From Firmicutes bacterium ADurb.Bin248 (GTDB lineage Bacteria; Bacillota; Clostridia; Christensenellales; CAG-138): a DNA stretch of 50,907 nucleotides. The notes under the pieces were generated by a model that saw nothing but the letters and a program-made list of their open reading frames with translations, did no database searches and was not told the DNA's origin. How positions within the stretch are numbered: position 1 is the first letter of the stretch; each line of letters opens with the position of its first letter. Positions 34,380 through 42,185 of the stretch are shown piece after piece. The DNA is taken from positions 1 through 50,907 of the forward strand of contig MWBW01000018.1 in assembly GCA_002069725.1 (NCBI GenBank). Reading direction: 5' to 3'. Both the position numbers and the translations under genes were made by a program.

Positions 34380-34426
34380 CAATTGACAATCGACAATCAA
34401 AGAACGCCCGCCGCGGCGGGGACGGG
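34373..34426 (+). repeat. Dispersed ATTGACAATTG repeat copy inside the ABC operon
   Basis: TAATTGACAATTGACAATCG, then a GC-rich CCGCCGCGGCGG palindrome, between the permease stop and the ATPase start. Same layout as one unit of the array at 15976-16330. Confidence 0.8.
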
Positions 34427-34432
34427 AAAATT

Positions 34433-34990
34433 ATGATTGAACTGCGTGACGTGACCCTCGCGCGGGGCGAAAAAACGATATTGGAGCACATTTCCGCGTC
34501 CCTGCCGGACGCGGGCGTCGTCGCGCTGCTCGGCCCCTCGGGCAGCGGCAAAACCACGCTGACGCTGCTTTTCGCCGGGCTGCTCGCGCCGGCCGCCGGA
34601 ACATTCCGCGGCATGGAGGGGAAGCGCGTCGCGGTCGTGTTTCAGGAGGACCGCCTTCTTCCCTGGCTGAGCGCGAAAGAAAACGTCGCCCTTGCGGACG
34701 GCGAAAGAAGCGTCGCGGATTGTCTTTCCCTGGTCGAACTGGACGGCGAGGCGGAAAAATATCCCCGCCGGCTCTCGGGCGGCATGCAAAGGCGCGTCGC
34801 CATCGCGCGCGCGCTGCGTTTGGGCGGGGACGCGCTCGTGCTCGACGAACCTTTCAAGGGGCTGGACGCGGAGCTGCGGGAGCGCGTCGCCAAGCGCCTC
34901 GCCGCGGCGTTCCCCCTGATCTTCATCGCGACGCACGACGAATCGGAAGCCGCGCTCCTCGGGGACTATACCAAAATATCGCTCGGCTGA
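34433..34990 (+). CDS. Compact ABC ATPase (SsuB/TauB-like)
   Basis: A 185-residue ATPase, shorter than the usual ~240, yet complete in motifs: Walker A GPSGSGKTT (34-42), Q-loop VVFQEDRLLPWLSAKENVAL (68-87), signature LSGGMQRRVAIARAL (114-128), Walker B ALVLDEPFKGLD (134-145), His in ATHDESEA (168). The missing length is mostly between strands of the alpha/beta lobe. The ribosome site is weak (GGGA, part of the repeat tail). It energises the importer encoded upstream. Confidence 0.92.
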   Translation: MIELRDVTLARGEKTILEHISASLPDAGVVALLGPSGSGKTTLTLLFAGLLAPAAGTFRGMEGKRVAVVFQEDRLLPWLSAKENVALADGERSVADCLSLVELDGEAEKYPRRLSGGMQRRVAIARALRLGGDALVLDEPFKGLDAELRERVAKRLAAAFPLIFIATHDESEAALLGDYTKISLG

Positions 34991-34993
34991 GCC

Positions 34994-35431
34994 TTACTCC
35001 ATGTCCAATAGGCCGGCGCGCTCGACCCCGTGCATTTCGCTCAGGCGCGTGACGGTTTCCTCTATGCTGCGGTCGAGGTCGCTGATGTCGACCGAGATCA
35101 CCACGTTCGCCCGCTCTCCCATGGGCGGGTTCTGCATGATGGTCAGCACGTTCGCCCCCATGTCGCTCAGGCTGTTGAGCACGCGCCCGAGCACGCCGCG
35201 CTCGTGGCTGAGCAGCATCGAAAAGATCGCCCGCCTGCACGAGGCGCTCTCGCCCGGGGTGAACACGAGGTCCTTGTATTTGTAGAAGGTGCTTCGCGAT
35301 ATGCCAACCATCTTCACGGCCTCGCTGACCTCCCTGGCCGCGCCGCGCCGGAGGAGCTCCCGCGCCTCGACGACCTTTTCATAGCACTCGGGCAGGGCGG
35401 ATTTGTGGACGATCAGGTATTCGCTTTTCAT
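34994..35431 (-). CDS. pheB: ACT-domain protein PheB (UPF0735)
   Basis: A 145-residue protein of the UPF0735/PheB family. The N-terminal half (ISRSTFYKYKDLVF) looks like a helix-turn-helix, and the C-terminal ACT domain (HERGVLGRVLNSLSDMGANVLTIMQ) would bind an amino acid. In other Firmicutes it sits next to homoserine dehydrogenase or prephenate genes, but not here. GGAGGA before the start fixes it at 35431; longer frames lack a site. It lies downstream of psuG with a long hairpin between them. Confidence 0.9.
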   Translation of the reverse strand: MKSEYLIVHKSALPECYEKVVEARELLRRGAAREVSEAVKMVGISRSTFYKYKDLVFTPGESASCRRAIFSMLLSHERGVLGRVLNSLSDMGANVLTIMQNPPMGERANVVISVDISDLDRSIEETVTRLSEMHGVERAGLLDME

Positions 35432-35500
35432 TATATAGTTCCTCCGCTTATATCGGCCGGCTGCGCGCGGGGTCCTGCCGCGCCGTTTCACCACATCGAA

Positions 35501-35551
35501 GGCTCCCGGGGGACGGATATGCTGCAAGCATATTGTATCCCTTCGGGAGCC
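35501..35551. other. Long hairpin between psuG and pheB
   Basis: GGCTCCCG (35501-35508) pairs with CGGGAGCC (35544-35551). An inner ATATGCT-gca-AGCATAT hairpin fills the loop. There is no T-run, so it is not a usual terminator; mRNA processing or stabilisation is possible. Confidence 0.6.
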
Positions 35552-35581
35552 GCGTGTACAGCTTGAAATTGGGTTCGCCCG

Positions 35582-36490
35582 CTAGATGCGCGCGGCGATG
35601 GCGGCGGCGAGCTTCACGTTGTTGAGCACGAGCGCGATGTTCGCCCCGAGGCTCTGCCCGCCGGTCAGCTCGGTGACGCGCGTGAGCAGGTACGGCGTAA
35701 GCTCCTTGCCGCGGACGCCTTTTTCCTCCGCCTCGGCGCAGGCGCGCGCGATGGCGGAATCGATCGCCGCGGGGTCCATCGAAAATTCCTCGGGGATCGG
35801 GTTCACCACGAGCATGCCGCCGTTGTAGCCGATGAGCTTCTGCGTGCGGATGACCGCGGCGATCTCGCCCGGCGTGTCCATGCGGTAGTCCACCTTGAGG
35901 CCGCTGTTTCGCGTATAGAACGCGGGCACCTCGTCCGTGCCGTAGCCGATGACGGGCACGCCGCGCGTTTCGAGGTATTCGAGCGTCAGCGGCAGGTCGA
36001 GTATGCTCTTGGGTCCCGCGCACACGACCGCCACGGGCGTATTGGCGAGCTCCTCGAGGTCGGCGGAAATGTCCATCGTGCGCTCCGCGCCGCGGTGCAC
36101 GCCGCCCACGCCGCCCGTCGCGAACACGCGGATGCCCGCCAGGGAGGCGAGTATCATGGTCGCGGCGACGGTGGTCGCGCCGTTCATGCCGCGCGCGATG
36201 AGCACCGGGATATCCCTGCGGCTGGCCTTGACGACGTTGCCCCTTTCGCGCGCGAGGAAGTCGAGCTGCTCCTCGTCGAGGCCTATGTGGGCCTTGCCCC
36301 GGAGTATCGCGCAGGTCGCGGGCACGGCGCCGCATTCGCGCGCCACGCGCTCGCATTCGCGCGCGGTCGCGAGGTTGTCGGGGTAGGGCATGCCGTGGGA
36401 TATGATCGTGGACTCGAGCGCGATGATGGGCGTGCCGGCCTCGAGCGCCCAGCGCACTTCCTTCGAGTATTTCAACTGGTCGTTGAGCAT
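35582..36490 (-). CDS. psuG: Pseudouridine-5'-phosphate glycosidase
   Basis: This 302-residue enzyme splits the C-C glycosidic bond of pseudouridine 5'-phosphate to uracil and ribose 5-phosphate. ALESTIISHGMPYP at the N-terminus, VFATGGVGGVHRGAE and the GTDEVPAFYTRNSG loop are family signatures with the Mn-binding Asp and catalytic Lys/Glu nearby. The start at 36490 follows AGGAGGA; the longer in-frame stretch upstream is repeat sequence. No pseudouridine kinase (psuK) is next to it. Confidence 0.96.
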   Translation of the reverse strand: MLNDQLKYSKEVRWALEAGTPIIALESTIISHGMPYPDNLATARECERVARECGAVPATCAILRGKAHIGLDEEQLDFLARERGNVVKASRRDIPVLIARGMNGATTVAATMILASLAGIRVFATGGVGGVHRGAERTMDISADLEELANTPVAVVCAGPKSILDLPLTLEYLETRGVPVIGYGTDEVPAFYTRNSGLKVDYRMDTPGEIAAVIRTQKLIGYNGGMLVVNPIPEEFSMDPAAIDSAIARACAEAEEKGVRGKELTPYLLTRVTELTGGQSLGANIALVLNNVKLAAAIAARI

Positions 36491-36504
36491 GCTTCCTCCT
36501 GGTG

Positions 36505-36676
36505 TCAAAAAAGCGGCTTTGCGTCTTTTTTGAGCTTGCACGCTTTGCCTGTTGCCGCGCGACGGCCGTCAAAGCGTGATAAGTACGAAAGCTTTCGCTT
36601 TCATCCGTTCCGGCGTACACGCCGCCGGAGCCGGAATTAAGTCAGAGGACGCGCCCCTTGACAACCCTCCGAAACC
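36505..36676 (+). repeat. Structured dispersed repeat, copy A
   Basis: About 170 bp. In order: TCAAAAAAGCGGC/TTTTTTGA hairpin, CACGCTTTG paired with CAAAGCGTG around a variable inner hairpin, GAAAGC-tttc-GCTTTC, then TTCCGG with a GGCGT-ACGCC hairpin, GCCGGAAT, and a tail ending CTTGACAACCC. Copy B is at 40733-40915 in the same orientation. Confidence 0.75.
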
Positions 36677-36757
36677 ATTGCTCTGCGTAGGTACCGCCCG
36701 CTTTCGTGAGCGATTATACCACATTGCCCACAGATTGCAACATCGGCGCGGAATGTT

Positions 36758-36785
36758 TTGCATTTGCCCCATTCTATGCTAAAAT
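36758..36785 (+). promoter_or_regulatory. Promoter of the CPBP-SagB pair
   Basis: TTGCAT (36758-36763), 16 bases, TAAAAT (36780-36785). Confidence 0.5.
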
Positions 36786-36820
36786 AAGGCGGAACGACGC
36801 TTGGGCAAGAGGGGTGTGCG

Positions 36821-37660
36821 ATGATAAAAAAAGTGCTTATCGCGCTTGGCAAGGCCGCCTGTTATACGGCGCTTTTCCTGGGCGCGCAGTTGGCCGTGAG
36901 CATGGTTTACGCGCTCGTCGGCGGCGTGGACGCGGTGCTTCCTTACGTGTACGACAACTCCCTGCCCGATATGGAAGCCATCGCGGCCAAGATGGCGGAA
37001 TATCTCATGGACCACGCCCTCGTCGTCACGATATTTTCGGACCTTCTTGCGCTGGGGCTGCTGTGGCTGTTCTTCGTCTTGCGCAAAAGAAGCTTCCTTC
37101 GCGAAACGCATCTCCATAAGGGCGTGCCCGGGCTCGCGTACCTGCCGCTCATCGTCGGCGGCGCATGCCTCGCGGGCGTCGTCTCGAGCATACTGGGCAT
37201 GCTGCCCATACCCGAGAGCGTGTGGGAGGAATACGAAACCTCGTCCTCCATGCTCGGCGGAGCCGGCCCGCTGGCGCTGCTCGCCTCGGTGTTCGTCGCG
37301 CCCTTCGCGGAGGAGGTGTTCTTCCGCGGCGCAGTCTACACGAGGCTTCGGCGCGCCATGCATCCCGTCGTGGCGGCGGTGCTCTCCGCGTTCGTGTTCG
37401 GCCTCATGCACGGGCAGATCATCTGGATCTGCTACGCCTTCGTCGTGGGGCTCGCGATGGCGGCCGTGTTCGAGCGCACGTTCTCCGTGCGGGCGGCCGT
37501 CGCCGTGCACCTCGCGTTCAACTTCGCGGGCGGCTACATGATGAGCTTCCTCGAAACGAGCCCCGTGCTCGCGTCCGCCTTCGCGGCGGGAACCGCGCTG
37601 TGCTGGATCTGGCTGAGCCGGATCTGCCCCTATACGAAACTAAGGCCGGAGGAAATTTGA
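36821..37660 (+). CDS. CPBP-family intramembrane metalloprotease
   Basis: A 279-residue membrane protein with about seven helices. The catalytic motifs of the CPBP/Abi (Rce1-like) family are present: Glu164-Glu165 and Arg169 in AEEVFFRG, His197 in FGLMHG, and His230/Asn234 in VHLAFNFAGG. Such proteases include SagE-like maturation and bacteriocin-immunity proteins. Its stop is directly followed by the ATG of a SagB-type gene (no gap), so the two are one unit. Confidence 0.93.
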   Translation: MIKKVLIALGKAACYTALFLGAQLAVSMVYALVGGVDAVLPYVYDNSLPDMEAIAAKMAEYLMDHALVVTIFSDLLALGLLWLFFVLRKRSFLRETHLHKGVPGLAYLPLIVGGACLAGVVSSILGMLPIPESVWEEYETSSSMLGGAGPLALLASVFVAPFAEEVFFRGAVYTRLRRAMHPVVAAVLSAFVFGLMHGQIIWICYAFVVGLAMAAVFERTFSVRAAVAVHLAFNFAGGYMMSFLETSPVLASAFAAGTALCWIWLSRICPYTKLRPEEI

Positions 37661-38479
37661 ATGGATCAAACCGAAATCGCGCGCCGCATCGCACTCGGGC
37701 GGAACTTCACCAAATGCGCCATGGACGGGGACGACGGCTTCGTTTCCGATCAGCAGCAGCGGCTTCCCCAGCCGCCGCTCGTCAAGGCCGCGATGCGGGA
37801 GAGGGCCTTGCGCCTGCCGCACGACTTTGACAACCTTGCCCTCGCGGGCGATTACGCCAGGCTCGTGGGCGCGCGCCGCACGCGCCGCGTGTATACGGGG
37901 GAGGCGATCTCCCTCCTGCAGCTTTCCTTCCTGCTCTGGGCCTCGCAGGGCGTGGAGTCCGTGCGCGGCAAAAGCTACGCGACGCTGCGCACCGTTCCCT
38001 CGGGCGGCGCGCGCCACGCGTTTGAAACGTATCTCGTCGTCAACTCCGTCGAAGGGCTCGCGCCGGGCGCGTACCATTATCTGCCCATGACGCACGCGCT
38101 CGAGTTCCTCAATCCCGTGGATAACCGGGAGGAAACGGTATCGGAGATGCTCATGGGCCAGAGCTGGGCCGCCAAAGCGTCGGTCGTGTTCATCTTCAGC
38201 TTCGTGCCCTACCGCGCCGAGTGGCGCTACGGCATCTACGCCCACAGGGTCGTGATGATAGACCTCGGCCACGTCGGGCAGGCGCTCTATATGGCCGCGG
38301 AGGCGATGGAGCTTGGCACATGCGGCATAGGCGCGTTCTCGCAGGCCGCGTGCGACAGGGCGTTCTCGCTCGACGGACAGGAGGAATACGCCGTCTACGC
38401 GCAGCCCGTGGGGCGTTACGCGGACGCCGACGCGCCCAAGGAGCTGGAGTTTTACGCTTTCCTCAAAGAACGGGAATGA
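37661..38479 (+). CDS. SagB/ThcOx-type FMN-dependent oxidoreductase
   Basis: A 272-residue nitroreductase-fold protein of the SagB-type dehydrogenase family. TRRVYTGEAISLLQLSFLLWASQG and LRTVPSGGARHAFETYL are the FMN-contact segments; YMAAEAMELGTCGIGAF is near the C-terminus. In thiazole/oxazole peptide clusters SagB oxidises azolines to azoles; lone copies of unknown role are also common. No YcaO cyclodehydratase or precursor peptide was seen in the window. The gene starts one base after the CPBP protease ends, and its own stop meets the VanW stop head-on. Confidence 0.9.
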   Translation: MDQTEIARRIALGRNFTKCAMDGDDGFVSDQQQRLPQPPLVKAAMRERALRLPHDFDNLALAGDYARLVGARRTRRVYTGEAISLLQLSFLLWASQGVESVRGKSYATLRTVPSGGARHAFETYLVVNSVEGLAPGAYHYLPMTHALEFLNPVDNREETVSEMLMGQSWAAKASVVFIFSFVPYRAEWRYGIYAHRVVMIDLGHVGQALYMAAEAMELGTCGIGAFSQAACDRAFSLDGQEEYAVYAQPVGRYADADAPKELEFYAFLKERE

Positions 38480-39898
38480 TCAATCCCAGTATTCGGGGTC
38501 CTCGGTATCCCCGGGCGACGGGGAAGCGGAGGGCGCGGGACCCGGTGTCGGCGAGGGGCCGATGCGCATGAGGCCCTTGATCGAACGGTATTTGTCGCGG
38601 CTGGCGAGCTCCCTCTTGACGAGGGTGCCGTCGGCCGCGTAGTATTCCTTATAGGTTTCCGCGGTGACGCCGATGTGCGATTCGCGGTCGATCTCGGTTT
38701 CGCCCGGCGCGAGCGCGGGGTCCACCGTGACCTCCGTGCCGAGATCCTCCAGCGTGCCCGTCTTTTTGCTCGTGACGCGTATCGTGACCCCGTCGGCAAG
38801 CGGCCTTCCGTAGATGCGCACCGTGACGGTCTTTTCCTTTTCATCCGTGAACGCGCGGATGTAGATGCGCGCGCCTGAATTGTTGAGGAAGCGCAGGTCG
38901 GGCCCGCCTGTGCTGATAGTGGCGTCCCGCCCGACGGGGATGTAGCCCAGAGGCCACGAGTGGTGCGTGCGCTCGGTGATCTCGAGGTCCGCCATGAGAG
39001 CCGCGTTGTAGAGCGTGCTGCTTACCTGGCACACGCCCCCGCCGTACTCCTGCACGTATACGCCGTATTTGATGCCCGTGGCGGGCTTCCAGCCCGTTTC
39101 GCCCGTGCGCGGGCCGAGCACCTCGTTGATGCTGAACTCCGCGCCGGGCTCCACACTGATCCCGTCGAGCATGGACGCCGCCTTGACGATGTTGTGGACG
39201 CGGTTCGTTTTGGAGTAGGTCGAGCCCTTGAAGGAGGTCGAGAACTCGCAGATGAGCTGCGTGTCGTTTTCGGCGTCCTTTATGGTGTAATCCGCGGGCA
39301 CGTCGACCGAGCGCGCCTCGACGGCGCCGCTCTCGAGGGCGAGCGCCTTATCGGTGAGCCAGAGCGCAAGGTCTTTGGCGTCCACCTCGAGCCCCGTGGT
39401 TTCGCTCATGTAAACGAAGCCCGTTTCGGCCTCGCGGTCGAAATACGCCTCGGCGTTGGTCGGCGCGCGCTTGAGCATGAGCGCGGCCTCCTGCGCCTGC
39501 TTGGCGACGGAAGCGGCGCTGACGGAAACCGTCGTTTTGAACTCCCGCGCCTGGTCGTCCCAGGGGGAAATCTTCCTTGGCAGCGAGGCCGCCCTGGCGA
39601 GCACGGCGTCCGTGTCGAAGGCGATGCCGAGCTTGCCGCCCGGTATCGTCACGCTTTCGCCGCCCGCGCGCACGATGTACGAAAGCGCTTCGACGCGCGC
39701 GCGCTGCGCCTCGGTGACGACGCGCCGCGCCTCGAGCACGGCCATGCCCGAAACGTCGATGCCGTCTATGGAGACGCGCTCGCCGAGCACGGCGCCGTCC
39801 GTCACGGCCTCCTCTATGGTCGCATACTGCTTTTTTTCGCAGCCCGCGAGCGCGAGCGCAAAAAACGCGATGGCAATCAGGAAAATAATCCGCTTCAT
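38480..39898 (-). CDS. VanW/YoaR-like peptidoglycan-binding lipoprotein
   Basis: A 472-residue lipoprotein. Signal MKRIIFLIAIAFFALA with lipobox LALAGC (Cys20). Residues ~40-220 are YoaR-type peptidoglycan-binding repeats; residues ~230-370 are the VanW domain (FSTSFKGSTYSKTNRVHNI, GGGVCQVSSTLYNAALMADL, RTHHSWPLGYIPVGRDATI). A G5-like domain follows (VTVDPALAPGETEIDR), then a Pro/Ser-rich tail. It probably binds cell wall at the outer membrane face. No vancomycin-resistance genes are near. Confidence 0.93.
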   Translation of the reverse strand: MKRIIFLIAIAFFALALAGCEKKQYATIEEAVTDGAVLGERVSIDGIDVSGMAVLEARRVVTEAQRARVEALSYIVRAGGESVTIPGGKLGIAFDTDAVLARAASLPRKISPWDDQAREFKTTVSVSAASVAKQAQEAALMLKRAPTNAEAYFDREAETGFVYMSETTGLEVDAKDLALWLTDKALALESGAVEARSVDVPADYTIKDAENDTQLICEFSTSFKGSTYSKTNRVHNIVKAASMLDGISVEPGAEFSINEVLGPRTGETGWKPATGIKYGVYVQEYGGGVCQVSSTLYNAALMADLEITERTHHSWPLGYIPVGRDATISTGGPDLRFLNNSGARIYIRAFTDEKEKTVTVRIYGRPLADGVTIRVTSKKTGTLEDLGTEVTVDPALAPGETEIDRESHIGVTAETYKEYYAADGTLVKRELASRDKYRSIKGLMRIGPSPTPGPAPSASPSPGDTEDPEYWD

Positions 39899-39975
39899 AA
39901 TCCTCCTCCGACAGGCTTATTATGCGCGGCATAAACGAGCGAAAAACGCGGGAATTTGCTGGTTTTACGCAGGAT

Positions 39976-39983
39976 TGTATACA
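39976..39983. promoter_or_regulatory. TGTATACA palindrome, putative GntR operator
   Basis: An 8-base perfect palindrome upstream of the gntR promoter. A related half site, GAATACAAT, overlaps the -10. Typical size for FadR-type GntR sites. Confidence 0.4.
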
Positions 39984-39991
39984 TGTTCTTC

Positions 39992-40020
39992 TTGCTTAAT
40001 CGTTGCATTTCGAATACAAT
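39992..40020 (+). promoter_or_regulatory. Promoter of the GntR gene
   Basis: TTGCTT (39992-39997), 17 bases, TACAAT (40015-40020). Confidence 0.6.
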
Positions 40021-40044
40021 GACGATATCGACGGAGGATGAATT

Positions 40045-40692
40045 ATGTATTTCGACCCGAACGACAAGCAATCGCTGACTGCGAAGGTCTACGCGCGCAT
40101 CCGCGACGACATCATCGAGGGCAGATACAGCAACGGCGACTATCTGGTCGAAACCAAACTCGCCGAGGAGCTCGACGTGAGCCGCACGCCCATACGCGAG
40201 GCGTTGAAGCAGCTCGAGCTCGAGGACCTCGTCGTGAGCATACCAAACCGCGGCGTTATGGTGCAGGGCATGACCAGCCACGACATAGACGATATTTTCA
40301 CCATACGCCATCTCATAGAAGGGCAGGCCGCCTACTGGGCGGCGGAGCGCATCGACCAGAAGAGCCTCGTGCGGCTGACCGAAATCATCGAGCTTATGGA
40401 AATGTATACGCGCAAGAACGACGCGACCAACCTTGCGCGCCTCGACACGGAGTTCCACGACGTCATCTTTTCGGCGTGCGACAGCCGCGTGCTCAGGCAC
40501 ATACTCGCGCAGCTCCACCAGAACACGCGGCAGGTGCGCCGCAACTCCCTCACGACTCCCGAGCGGCCGACGCGCTCGCTCAGCGAGCACAGGCGCGTCT
40601 TCGAGGCGATCGAGCAGCACAAGCCCGAGGAGGCCAAGGCCGCCATGGAGGCGCATGTGGCGAACGCGCACAACCGCCGCGCCGACGCGTAA
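40045..40692 (+). CDS. GntR-family regulator, FCD (FadR) subfamily
   Basis: A 215-residue regulator. The N-terminal winged helix has LAEELDVSRTPIREALKQLELEDLV (residues ~40-65). The C-terminal all-helical FCD domain carries the metal-binding pattern with Asp and His residues (LDTEFHDVIF, SLSEHRRVFEAI, MEAHVANAH). It would sense an organic acid. GGAGG precedes the start. It stands alone with a terminator after it, so the regulon is elsewhere or is itself. Confidence 0.94.
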   Translation: MYFDPNDKQSLTAKVYARIRDDIIEGRYSNGDYLVETKLAEELDVSRTPIREALKQLELEDLVVSIPNRGVMVQGMTSHDIDDIFTIRHLIEGQAAYWAAERIDQKSLVRLTEIIELMEMYTRKNDATNLARLDTEFHDVIFSACDSRVLRHILAQLHQNTRQVRRNSLTTPERPTRSLSEHRRVFEAIEQHKPEEAKAAMEAHVANAHNRRADA

Positions 40693-40704
40693 TATGCGGT
40701 TCTT

Positions 40705-40728
40705 GCCCCGGCACGCCCGGGGCGTTTT
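40705..40728 (+). terminator. Terminator of the GntR gene
   Basis: GCCCCGG-cacg-CCCGGGGC with GTTTTC. Confidence 0.7.
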
Positions 40729-40732
40729 CATA

Positions 40733-40915
40733 TCAAAAAAGCGGCTTCGCCGTTTTTTTGAGAGTGCACGCTTTGCCTGAAACGCTGCGCGTTTCCGGGC
40801 AGCAAAGCGCGGAAGGTACGAAAGCCTGCGGCTTTCATCCGTTTTGACGCGCATGTCGTCAAAGCCGGAATGAAAGCCAGGGGGCCGCGGCCGCTTGACA
40901 ATCCCCCGGGAATCG
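40733..40915 (+). repeat. Structured dispersed repeat, copy B
   Basis: Same order of hairpins as copy A at 36505-36676: TCAAAAAAGCGGC-ttc-GCCGTTTTTTTGA, CACGCTTTG with CAAAGCGCG around GAAACGC-tgc-GCGTTTC, GAAAGC-ctgcg-GCTTTC, TTTTGACG-CGTCAAA, GCCGGAAT. Tail CTTGACAATCCC. Paired bases differ while pairing is kept. Confidence 0.75.
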
Positions 40916-40975
40916 CGGAAGCCTTTTCGCCTTGGCATGTCCGGACGCAACATATCATCATGTGGGAGGGACGGT

Positions 40976-42172
40976 ATGGAACGGAATTTCGTCGTCCGGG
41001 GCGAAGCGTACCCGGTGGGAGGCCCCGGCCGTTTCCTGCTCGGCAGGGCGGAGGAGCTCGCGCCCGAGCTTATGGGCGAGTATGAAGGCCGCGTGCGCCT
41101 GATCTGCATCGACCCGCCCTTCGGAACGGGCGAAACCTTCTCCATCAAGCCCGCGGGCGCGAAGCAGAAGCTCATCGTGCCGGTCTATTCGGACAGCCTC
41201 GGCGAGAAAGCGTATCTCGATATGATGCGAAAGGTGCTTCGCGCCTGCCACGCACTGCTCGCGGCCGACGGCTCGATCTACCTGCACATCGACTACAGGA
41301 TGAGCGCGAAGCTGCGCCTCATGATGGACGAGATCTTCGGCGAGGAAAACTTCCTCAACGAGATCATCTGGACCTACAAATCCGGCGGGCGCTCTCTGCG
41401 GCACTATTCGAGGAAGCACGACACCATACTCTTCTACCGAAAATCCCCCTCGGTCTACTTCGACATCGCGGCCGTGGGCATGCCGCGCGGCCCGCAGAAG
41501 CGCAACAACATGAAGCGCACCGTCGACGCGGACGGGCGCGTGTGCTTTTCCATCCGCTCCGGCGGCAAGACCTACACCTATTATGAGGATACGCCCATTT
41601 ACCCGAGCGACGTGTGGGACGACATCGAGCACATGCACCAGCGCGATCCCGAGCGCACGGGCTTCGCGACGCAGAAACCCGCGGCGCTGCTGCGCCGCAT
41701 GATACTCGCTTCCTCGAAGGAGGGCGACCTCGTGGCGGATTTCTTTTCCGGCAGCGGCACGACTGCGGCCGCGGCCTCAGCGCTCGGGCGGCATTACCTC
41801 GCCGTGGATTCCTCCCCGGCGGCGATGGGCATGCTGCGCCGCCGCCAGCTCGAGGGGCACCGCGAGGGCTCTTTGCTCAAGGACGCAGCCGGGATGCGCA
41901 TCGAGTATGCCGTCGTGCCAGAAGCCGACATCGCGGCGGATTATGCCGCATCCCGCGCGGACGGACGCGTCGAACTCACGTTCCGCGGCTTTTCGAGCGA
42001 ATGGGGCGTCGCTTACGCCGCCCTCGGCGCCATAGACGCGGATGGCTTCTTCCGCCCCGAGAACTACGCGCTTCTGCCCGTGCCGGGCGTGCGCCTCACG
42101 GCGCGCGCGGGCGCGGTTTTACAGGTATGCGATTATGCCGGAGGGATGAAGTTTTGGGGGATTGACAATTAG
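40976..42172 (+). CDS. Orphan DNA methyltransferase (beta group, N6-A/N4-C)
   Basis: A 398-residue DNA methyltransferase. The catalytic motif IV is DPPF (Asp46) in ICIDPPFGTGE, and motif I FFSGSGTTAAA comes late, near residue 260. This IV-before-I order is the beta class. The region after motif IV (SLGEKAYLDMMRK) and the target-recognition middle (WTYKSGGRSLRHYSRKHD) fit Type III Mod-like or solitary enzymes. GGGAGG precedes the start at 40976. No restriction subunit is next to it. The last codons (IDN and TAG) come from an ATTGACAAT repeat. Confidence 0.88.
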   Translation: MERNFVVRGEAYPVGGPGRFLLGRAEELAPELMGEYEGRVRLICIDPPFGTGETFSIKPAGAKQKLIVPVYSDSLGEKAYLDMMRKVLRACHALLAADGSIYLHIDYRMSAKLRLMMDEIFGEENFLNEIIWTYKSGGRSLRHYSRKHDTILFYRKSPSVYFDIAAVGMPRGPQKRNNMKRTVDADGRVCFSIRSGGKTYTYYEDTPIYPSDVWDDIEHMHQRDPERTGFATQKPAALLRRMILASSKEGDLVADFFSGSGTTAAAASALGRHYLAVDSSPAAMGMLRRRQLEGHREGSLLKDAAGMRIEYAVVPEADIAADYAASRADGRVELTFRGFSSEWGVAYAALGAIDADGFFRPENYALLPVPGVRLTARAGAVLQVCDYAGGMKFWGIDN

Positions 42173-42185
42173 CATTGTCAATTCC

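Noticed and set aside
38480..39898. Vancomycin resistance from VanW
   Set aside because: VanW-domain lipoproteins are common cell-wall proteins; no vanHAX or VanRS genes are here.
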